20,363 nucleotides of DNA, taken from assembly GCA_035454085.1 (NCBI GenBank), contig DAOTEJ010000047.1, forward strand, positions 1 to 20,363, read 5' to 3'. This document shows positions 14,701-20,363 of the stretch, piece by piece (the first letter of the stretch is position 1; each line of letters begins with the position of its first letter). Source of the stretch: DAOTEJ01 sp035454085. Lineage in GTDB: Bacteria; Pseudomonadota; Gammaproteobacteria; Burkholderiales; Burkholderiaceae_F. The notes beneath the pieces were generated by a model. It was not told where the DNA came from. It made no database searches and was given only the letters and a program-made list of their open reading frames with translations. Made by a program: the position numbers and the translations under genes.

Positions 14701-15768
14701 AGGCGCGCGTGAGGTAGACGCCCTCGCGCCCGACCACCGGCTTGCGGGTGGGCATCAGGATGGTGCAGCCGCCGTCCGGTGCCCGTATCTCGAGTTCGCC
14801 GTCGGTGGCAATGAGCTCTTCCGGTGCGAAGTCCTCGAAGCCGATCACCGGCCGCGCAAAGCGCCAGTCCTGGCTTTGGATCACCACGGCGCGCAGCAGC
14901 TCGTAGCGCTGCGGGGCGACGGGCGCCGCCAGCGGCTCGCGCTCGATCAGGCCGAAGTGCGCGATGAAGTCCAGCGCCACCTCGGTGGCCAGTTCACCGC
15001 TGGCGCGGCGGAAGTGCCCGCCGCACTCGGCCACCAGGCCCGCGCCGGCATGCTGCGCATCAGCCAGTCGGCCGTGCTCCACCAGCGGCGTGCCGGAGCC
15101 CAGGCCCTGCGGCATCACCAGATGCACGGCAGGGCGGCCGATGGCAAGCGCCACGGACGCGTTGGCCGGACGGTTCGGGTAGACCCAGAAGGGCTGCACG
15201 TCGGTGGAGGTGCTGTGCAGATCCAGCACATGGTCGGCTTCGGCCACCACGGCGCGCAACTCGCGCGCGCGAGCGAGCTCGGGGCTGTGCTCCGGACCAT
15301 CGAGCCAGGCGCTGCTCCAGATGCGGTTGAGGTTGTGCACCAGCTGCCGGCTGTCCAGCGGCCGCTCAGGGTCGAAGGACTCGTAGGCCGCCACGTTGGC
15401 AAAGCTCACGGTCAGGGTGCCGATGCGCGGGCGCACTTGCGCGTCGAGCAGGTGGGTGCACGCCACCATGCCGCAGAACTCGTTGCCGTGGGTCAGCGCG
15501 TTCACCAGCACGTGCGGGCCAGGGCGCCCGCTGTCGAAGCGATGCACGTAGTCGACGCCCGTGTTGCCGCGGCGGTAGGGCGAAAGATCGCGAGGNNNNN
15601 NNNNNNNNNNNNNNNNNNNNNNNNNNNNNNNNNNNNNNNNNNNNNNNNNNNNNNNNNNNNNNNNNNNNNNNNNNNNNNNNNNNNNNNNNNNNNNNGATGC
15701 ACGTAGTCGACGCCCGTGTTGCCGCGGCGGTAGGGCGAAAGATCGCGAGGAAGCAGTTCGATGTCCAT
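14696..15768 (-). CDS. Succinylglutamate desuccinylase/aspartoacylase family protein, split by assembly gap
   Basis: The protein belongs to the zinc-dependent AstE/AspA family of the M14 carboxypeptidase clan. As given, it is broken by 100 Ns (15596-15695) with an identical 55-bp segment on each side. Removing the Ns and one copy leaves 918 nt, an in-frame 305-residue protein starting MDIELLPRDLSPYRRGN. In that numbering the zinc motif is H42-x2-E45 (THGNEFCG) with third ligand H133 (LDLHST), and E196 (VAECGGH) is a candidate catalytic residue. The C-terminal about 85 residues form the small beta domain seen in the family. The substrate is unknown: it may be an N-acyl amino acid or similar amide. 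There is no arginine-catabolic ast gene nearby, so AstE itself is unlikely. The long frame upstream of the gap to 15829 is spurious. Confidence 0.85.
15541..15595. repeat. 55-bp copy left of the N gap
   Basis: This segment is identical, base for base, to 15696-15750 on the other side of the N run, and in the same orientation. Both copies encode the same N-terminal piece of the desuccinylase-family protein. It is best read as the same genomic sequence present at two contig ends, not a biological repeat. Confidence 0.9.
15596..15695. other. Assembly gap of exactly 100 N
   Basis: A run of 100 Ns is a conventional placeholder for a gap of unknown size. The flanking 55-bp duplication and restoration of the reading frame on collapse imply that the true gap size is minus 55 bp, so nothing is missing here. 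Confidence 0.95.
15696..15750. repeat. 55-bp copy right of the N gap
   Basis: This is the second copy of the segment at 15541-15595. It continues directly into the ATG of the desuccinylase-family gene at 15768 (minus strand), so this copy and the downstream sequence form the true 5' end of the gene. Confidence 0.9.
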
Positions 15769-15841
15769 GGCGCCGCAGTGTCGTGAAAGAGGCTCGATCA
15801 GATCGGCCGGCGCGGATCGCCCCGAGCAAGGCCAGGTCCGC

Positions 15842-18301
15842 TCAGGTGCCCGCCGGGTCGGCGTCGCTCGGCCCTTGCGGAACAGTGGCCGGCGCGGCTG
15901 GCGCAGTCCCGCCCGGCGCGTTGCGCACGAGCAGTTCGCGCTGCGGCAGCGGCACCTGGATGCCGGCCTCGGCCAGGCCCTCGCGGATGCGCATCGCCAG
16001 GTTGCTGCGCACCTGCACCCAGTCGGCGAGTTCGCGGGTCCAGACGCGCACGCTGAAGTCCAGCGTGCCGGCGGTAAGCCCAGTGACGATCACGTTGGGC
16101 GCGGGGCTCAGGGACACGCCATCCACCGAGCGGGCGATTTCCTCGAGCAGCTTGACCGTGCGCTGGGGATCGGCGCCGTAGACGGTGCTCAGCTCGATGC
16201 TGATGCGGCGGCGCGTGCCGGTGAGCGTCCAGTTGACCAGCTTGTCGGCGATCAGCATGCCGTTGGGCACGACCACTTCGGCGCCGTCGAAGGTCGTCAC
16301 GGTCGTGGCGCGCAGGCCGATCTCGCGCACGATGCCGGTCATGCCGGCCACCTCGACGGTGTCGCCGCGCTGAATCGGCCGCTCGAACATCAGGATCAGT
16401 CCGGCCACGAAATTGCGCACCACGTCCTGCAGGCCGAAGCCGATGCCCACGCCGAGCGCGCCCAGCACCAGCGTCAATTGCCCGACCTGGAAACCCGCCG
16501 CCGCCAGCGCCGCCAGCAGCCCGAAGAAAAGCACGACGTAATAGCTGAGCGAGGAGACGCTGTTGCCCACCCCGCGCGGCAGCGACAGGCTGGGCAGGAT
16601 GTCCTCTGCCAGCACCTGCCGGATGGTCTTGGCCAGCCAGAACGCGCCCCAGGTCGCCAGTGCGAAGGTCACCATGCCGCCCAGGCTCAGCGACAGCTCG
16701 CCGATCTTGAACTCGTGCGTCAGCACGGTCGTCGCGAAGGTCGACACCGGCCGGTAGATGCGAAACGACTGCAGCGTGAACAGCACCCAGGCCAGCACCA
16801 GCACGGTGCGGCCGACGTTGAGCGCGGCCGGCACCAGGGAGGCGGCGTAGCGCGCCGAGAAGCGCGCCACCGTCGGCCCGGCCAGCAGCACCTGGGTCAG
16901 CGCCAGCACGACCCGGCTGCCTGCATACAGCGCCAGCGCCGCGTAGCTGCTGTCGAGCGTGGCCGTCACCAGCATGCCCGCCAGCGACACGTTGCCCAGT
17001 ACGTTCGCGCCAGCCGCCACCGCCAGCACGATGCAGGCCAGCCAGACGACGAGCTTCCAGGTGCGACTCTGGAAGCGGCTGCCGTCGGCCTCGTCGGGGC
17101 GCCCCGAGGGCCAGAGGCGCCAGGCCAGGGTCAGCAGCATCAGCAGCGTGAGGCCCAGCAGCAGAACCCGGTACAGCAGGGGGCTGCCGACCAGCAGCGA
17201 CACCACGACATTGAGGAAGTAGAAGACAGCGCTGAGGTAGGCCCAGGGGCCGACCACCTTCAGCAACTGGCGTTGCAGCAGCCCAAGCACGGGGACCCAG
17301 GCCAGCAGCATGACCACTTGCTGCCTGAGACCGGGCCCTTGCAGGCCGTAGACGATCGCCCCGGCGGCCAGCAGCAGCAGCCAGGCTGCCCAGGGGCGCG
17401 ACAGCGCCTGCAGCGCGGCAGCACCCAGTTGGTCCGCCGCCGCCAGCGAGCGGGCGCGGCGTCGCAGCCAGAACATCAGCGGCAGCAGCGCCGCGCCTGC
17501 AATGCCCAGCGCTGGCAGCAGGCGCGCACGCGACAGGTCGAACTCGTGGGCGAACGAGTTCTCGAGCTCCAGGTTGCTCCGCAGCTGGGCGGTGGCCAGG
17601 TCGAGGCGCTCGCCGTGGCGCAGCGCCTGCCACAGCGGCGGCCTGTCCATCGTGGTCAGACGGCGGTCCTCTTCGGCGATCTGGCGGGCGACCTCGGCCA
17701 CGCCCTTTTGCACCTGCGCCGACAGGGCATTGCCCCGGCGGCCAAGGTCGATCAGGCGGGCCAGGGGATCGGCGAGCGCCGACTGGGCACGGTCGATGTC
17801 GGCCACCATCTCTTCGGCGCGCTTGAGCAGCGCCGGCGACAAATAGGGCTGCAGCGCGGTGGCCTGCCACGCGGCGCGGCGCGCGGCCAGTTCGGCGGCG
17901 TCTTCGGAGGCGGCACCGGTGGCCCGCGTCAGCTCGGCGCGCGTCTGGTTCAGCAGACGCTCCTGCAGCAGCCAGTGCCGCTCCAGGCTCTCCAGGCGCT
18001 GCACCGACAGCACGGAAAGATCGGTGCCCTCGGTGGCCTCGGTCAGCCGGTCGATGGCCTCGGCCCGAACCCCCAGCGCCTGTTCGATGCCGGCTGCCCG
18101 TCCGGTGACCTGGGCGTAGCGCTGCGCCGAGCGGACGAATTTCTCGTCGGCATCGGCGCGCGAGGCGATGTCGGCCGGCGCGATCGCGGCTGCGCGCTCG
18201 GCCCCGACCTCGGCCGAGGCTGCTGCCGGCTGCGCCGAGGCGGGCGCGACCCCGCCCAGGCCGAGCAGCAGGCACAGCGCGACCGCACCGAGGCAGCGCA
18301 T
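15842..18301 (-). CDS. Large mechanosensitive ion channel family protein (MscS, DUF3772-like)
   Basis: This 819-residue inner-membrane protein belongs to the large MscS-like channels that open under membrane tension during osmotic downshock. A signal peptide (1-23, ending ASA before QP) is followed by a helical periplasmic domain (about 24-260) of the kind labelled DUF3772. About 11 hydrophobic segments start near residue 261. The MscS core is clear: the pore-lining segment LGALGVGIGFGLQDVVRNFV (613-632), then FERPIQRGDTVEV (637-649), TTVTTFDGAEVVVPNG (654-669) and NWT of the beta domain. A cytoplasmic alpha/beta portion runs to about 790, with a Pro/Ala-rich tail. ATG 18301 is used; an in-frame GTG at 18310 is also possible. 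The long frame to 18904 is spurious. The gene ends 73 bp before the desuccinylase-family start and may be co-transcribed with it. Confidence 0.92.
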   Translation of the reverse strand: MRCLGAVALCLLLGLGGVAPASAQPAAASAEVGAERAAAIAPADIASRADADEKFVRSAQRYAQVTGRAAGIEQALGVRAEAIDRLTEATEGTDLSVLSVQRLESLERHWLLQERLLNQTRAELTRATGAASEDAAELAARRAAWQATALQPYLSPALLKRAEEMVADIDRAQSALADPLARLIDLGRRGNALSAQVQKGVAEVARQIAEEDRRLTTMDRPPLWQALRHGERLDLATAQLRSNLELENSFAHEFDLSRARLLPALGIAGAALLPLMFWLRRRARSLAAADQLGAAALQALSRPWAAWLLLLAAGAIVYGLQGPGLRQQVVMLLAWVPVLGLLQRQLLKVVGPWAYLSAVFYFLNVVVSLLVGSPLLYRVLLLGLTLLMLLTLAWRLWPSGRPDEADGSRFQSRTWKLVVWLACIVLAVAAGANVLGNVSLAGMLVTATLDSSYAALALYAGSRVVLALTQVLLAGPTVARFSARYAASLVPAALNVGRTVLVLAWVLFTLQSFRIYRPVSTFATTVLTHEFKIGELSLSLGGMVTFALATWGAFWLAKTIRQVLAEDILPSLSLPRGVGNSVSSLSYYVVLFFGLLAALAAAGFQVGQLTLVLGALGVGIGFGLQDVVRNFVAGLILMFERPIQRGDTVEVAGMTGIVREIGLRATTVTTFDGAEVVVPNGMLIADKLVNWTLTGTRRRISIELSTVYGADPQRTVKLLEEIARSVDGVSLSPAPNVIVTGLTAGTLDFSVRVWTRELADWVQVRSNLAMRIREGLAEAGIQVPLPQRELLVRNAPGGTAPAAPATVPQGPSDADPAGT

Positions 18302-18506
18302 CGGCTTCACTGGAGGGCCACGACCTCGATCCACGCTACCGGGACGCAAGGCACGACAGGCGCAGCGAGCACGCCAGCCGCAACGAAGGAAGCGCGACCG
18401 TTGCCGCACCGATGCGCGCGCAAGGCGGTGCTCGACTAACTGCGGCGCGGTCTGCGACCTGCATCCCGCGCCGCTCGAGGGGCAAGGCTCGCGCCGACCG
18501 CCGTCC

Positions 18507-19121
18507 TCACTCCCCGCACAGCAGACGCATGCGCCGCTCTGCCAGCGTGAAGGCGTCGTCGGTGGTCGCGTCCAGCACCTGGCGCTTGGCCTGCTCGCAG
18601 GCGTTGGCGGCCTGGATGTCCGCGGGCTCCGGTGCGCGGGCGGGCGCCGGAGTCGGGGCGGGCGCGGCCGCGGCCGGGCGGGCCGGCGGCGGTGCACAGC
18701 GCGACTCGGCCACCAGGCGGATGTTGGCAAACTGCCCCTGCTCGATCGAGACGCAGTCGCCGACCCGCTTGCCGGCCTGGTCGGAGACGATGCGCACGGT
18801 GTTCGTGCCGCCCACCAGCACGGTGTACTCGAAGGCCTGCGAGCGCGTCGCCATGTTGCCGACCGCCCCACCCGCGGCCGCGCCGCCCAGGGTGCGCAAG
18901 GCACGGTTGCTGCCGGACTGCCCGCTGCCGGTGGCCAGTCCGATGCCGCCGCCGACCACCCGGCCGACGTTGGTCGCGGTGGTGTCGTTGACGGTGACGG
19001 GGTTCACCGCCGTGATGCGGCCGTACTGCACGCGGGCCTGCGAGTACGCGGACTGTGCAACCAGGGTCAGCGCCGCCAGCACGGCAGCGCTCGAGAGTCG
19101 GGCAAGGGTAGTGCGGGTCAT
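18507..19121 (-). CDS. Glycine-zipper envelope protein (SlyB/17-kDa-antigen-like)
   Basis: A 204-residue exported protein. Residues 1-29 form a Sec signal peptide ending in AYSQA; there is no lipobox Cys, so it is not a lipoprotein of the usual SlyB type. The GRITAVNPVTV segment (34-44) and the glycine-rich stretch with regular small residues (54-89, including GGGIGLATG and GGAAAGGAVGN) resemble the glycine-zipper domain of outer-membrane proteins such as SlyB. A VGDCVSIEQG segment (120-129) fits the small beta domain seen in these proteins. A Pro/Ala linker (144-166) leads to a charged helical tail of about 40 residues ending in LLCGE, which I do not recognise. GAGG lies 7 nt before the ATG. 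The role is probably in envelope integrity; confidence in the domain is moderate. Confidence 0.78.
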   Translation of the reverse strand: MTRTTLARLSSAAVLAALTLVAQSAYSQARVQYGRITAVNPVTVNDTTATNVGRVVGGGIGLATGSGQSGSNRALRTLGGAAAGGAVGNMATRSQAFEYTVLVGGTNTVRIVSDQAGKRVGDCVSIEQGQFANIRLVAESRCAPPPARPAAAAPAPTPAPARAPEPADIQAANACEQAKRQVLDATTDDAFTLAERRMRLLCGE

Positions 19122-19303
19122 GGGGGAGCCTCGCTAGAAGAAAAACCAGGGCGCGCGCGATCGCCGCGCGGCGCAAGTTGAACATGATAGGCGACCTGGC
19201 ATCAAGGCATGGCAAGCTCGCGGCCGTGCTCGACAGGCGACGCCTCTCGTCCGCCGAGCCGGCGCGCGCCTGTCACGCCGCGCGATGCCGCCGCTGGGCG
19301 GCA

Positions 19304-19309
19304 GCTACG
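19304..19309 (+). promoter_or_regulatory. Possible -10 element just upstream of antiporter gene
   Basis: TACGAT, a common -10 variant, lies 11 nt before the antiporter ATG. Transcription starting about 7 nt downstream would give a nearly leaderless mRNA. No -35 is recognisable, and no Shine-Dalgarno precedes the ATG, which is consistent with that reading. This is tentative. Confidence 0.25.
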
Positions 19310-19320
19310 ATCCGGCGGTC

Positions 19321-20363
19321 ATGCTCTCCGGCTATCCGATCTTCGTTGTCCTCCTCGCCGCGGTGGCCGCGCCGCTGATTGCGCAGACGCGCCTGGGCAG
19401 CCGCCTGCCGGTGGTCGTGTTCGAGGTGGTGCTGGGCATCCTGATCGGCCCCCAGGTGCTGAAGCTGGTGGCCGACCAGGGCTTCCTGGCCGCCATGCGT
19501 GAGGTCGGCATGGTGGCCGTGATGTTCATGGCCGGCATGGAGATCGACTTCGCCCGCATCCGCGGCCGGCCGCTGGCGCTGGGCGCCGCGGGCTGGCTCG
19601 CCTCGCTGGCCGTGGGAGCGGCCGCGGTGCTCGTGCTGCAGCCACTGCTGGGTCTGTCGCTGCCGGGCATGCTGATCATCGCGCTGGTGACCACGGGGCT
19701 AGGCACGCTGCTGCCGATCCTGCGCGACGGCGGACTGCTGGCATCGCCCTTCGGCGCCCTGCTGCTCGCCGCCGCCACCATCGGCGAGGTCGGGCCGATC
19801 GTCGCCGCCTCGCTCGTGCTGTCCACCCGCTTCAGCCTCTGGCAGGAGTTCGCGCTGCTTGCCGCCTTCCTGGGGATGGTCGCGCTGGCCGTCGCCGTTG
19901 GCGCCGGGCTGCGGCCGCCCAGGCTGCTCGCCTTGCTCGGGCGCACGATGCACACCAGCACGCAGTTGCCGGTGCGGCTGGCCTTGCTGCTGCTGGCCAC
20001 GCTGATCTTCCTGTCGCAGCGCTTCGGCTTCGAGGCGGCGATCGGCGCTTTCGCCGCCGGCATGATCGTCGGTGTGGCGGCGCGCGGCCCCGACGGCGAG
20101 GACTTCCGCAGGAAGATCGACGCGGTGTGCTTCGGCTGGTTCGCGCCCTTCTTCTTCGTCGGCACCGGCGTGGCCTTCGACGTCGCCGCGCTGGGCCGCG
20201 ACCTGCAGACCATGCTGCTGGTGCCGACGTTCCTCGCGCTGTTCCTGCTCACCCGCGGGCTGCCCGCCTGGCTGTACCGGCGCGACCTGCCCCGCGGCGA
20301 ACTGGCGCCGCTGGCGCTGTCCTCGGCGGTGGCCTCGCTCGGCATCGTGGTCGTGGTGGCCAA
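19321..20363 (+). CDS. Cation:proton antiporter, CPA2 type (3' end outside window)
   Basis: The reading frame from ATG 19321 is open to the window edge (347 codons visible) and encodes a highly hydrophobic protein of the Na+/H+ exchanger fold (Kef-like CPA2). Visible features are FEVVLGILIGPQVL (34-47), MVAVMFMAGMEIDF (64-77), ATIGEVGPIVAASLVLS (152-168), FEAAIGAFAAGMIVG (237-251) and APFFFVGTGVAFDVAAL (275-291). Position 157 is Glu, where many relatives have an Asp in their QD or ND pair; I cannot say which ion is moved. An in-frame ATG at 19285 would add 12 residues (MPPLGGSYDPAV). TACGAT at 19304-19309, a possible -10, favours the start at 19321 with a very short leader. Any KTN/TrkA-N regulatory domain would be beyond the edge. 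Confidence 0.85.
   Translation, partial: MLSGYPIFVVLLAAVAAPLIAQTRLGSRLPVVVFEVVLGILIGPQVLKLVADQGFLAAMREVGMVAVMFMAGMEIDFARIRGRPLALGAAGWLASLAVGAAAVLVLQPLLGLSLPGMLIIALVTTGLGTLLPILRDGGLLASPFGALLLAAATIGEVGPIVAASLVLSTRFSLWQEFALLAAFLGMVALAVAVGAGLRPPRLLALLGRTMHTSTQLPVRLALLLLATLIFLSQRFGFEAAIGAFAAGMIVGVAARGPDGEDFRRKIDAVCFGWFAPFFFVGTGVAFDVAALGRDLQTMLLVPTFLALFLLTRGLPAWLYRRDLPRGELAPLALSSAVASLGIVVVVA

Noticed and set aside
15541..15750. Direct repeat or insertion-site duplication flanking unknown DNA
   Set aside because: The interior is exactly 100 N and the collapsed sequence restores the gene, so an assembly artefact explains it better than a mobile element.
15761..18439. An 892-codon plus-strand open frame opposite the mechanosensitive channel
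   Set aside because: It is rich in Gln, His, Arg and Gly with no domain pattern, as expected for the antisense of a GC-rich membrane-protein gene.
19332..20363. A 343-codon minus-strand open frame opposite the antiporter
   Set aside because: It is Ser/Ala/Thr/Pro-rich and low in complexity; the plus-strand frame encodes a recognisable antiporter.
1..20363. CRISPR arrays, tRNA or rRNA genes, insertion sequences
   Set aside because: I saw no spaced direct repeats, transposase motifs or conserved RNA gene sequences on either strand by reading; a dedicated RNA search was not possible.

Overview
The window is about 20.4 kb of very GC-rich DNA. It suggests a betaproteobacterium, most likely Burkholderiales. 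The signs are the queG / tsaE / amiC neighbourhood, a 354-residue class II aldolase and the base composition. This placement is inference from gene content; there is no rRNA or tRNA in the window to test it.

Layout. (1) 25-2898: queG (minus) lies head to head with tsaE (plus), only 13 bp apart, and tsaE overlaps amiC. (2) 3008-5607: class II fructose-bisphosphate aldolase (plus) converges on class II fumarase fumC (minus), with a hairpin between them. (3) 5974-7653: a Na/Pi-cotransporter-family protein with a PhoU-like tail. (4) 7779-14571: a seven-gene minus-strand operon that is a complete private fatty-acid-synthase-like line. In transcription order it encodes a FabL-type enoyl reductase, a FabG-type ketoreductase, an acyl carrier protein with a C-terminal extension, a double-hotdog dehydratase, a ketosynthase with a full catalytic set, a ketosynthase-like partner with Ser in place of the active-site Cys, and a fusion of an AcpS-type phosphopantetheinyl transferase to an LpxL/HtrB-type acyltransferase. 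(5) 14696-19121: a succinylglutamate desuccinylase/aspartoacylase-family protein interrupted by an assembly gap, a large MscS-type channel, and a small glycine-zipper envelope protein, all on the minus strand. (6) 19321-end: a CPA2-type cation:proton antiporter running off the window on the plus strand.

The most interesting region is 7779-14571. It holds all the steps of one elongation cycle (condensation, ketoreduction, dehydration, enoyl reduction), its own carrier, its own carrier-activating enzyme and a terminal acyltransferase. The last two are joined in one polypeptide. Three of the six junctions are ATGA overlaps, including the KS/KS-partner pair. The order ACP, dehydratase, KS, KS, acyltransferase recalls the rhizobial acpXL-fabZ-fabF2-fabF1-...-lpxXL cluster, which makes and transfers very-long-chain acyl groups to lipid A. 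I infer a dedicated unusual acyl chain delivered to an envelope lipid; the actual product cannot be read from sequence.

A second point is technical. The 100-N gap at 15596-15695 is flanked by two identical 55-bp copies. Removing the Ns and one copy restores a clean 305-codon gene, so the gap is almost certainly a scaffolding artefact.
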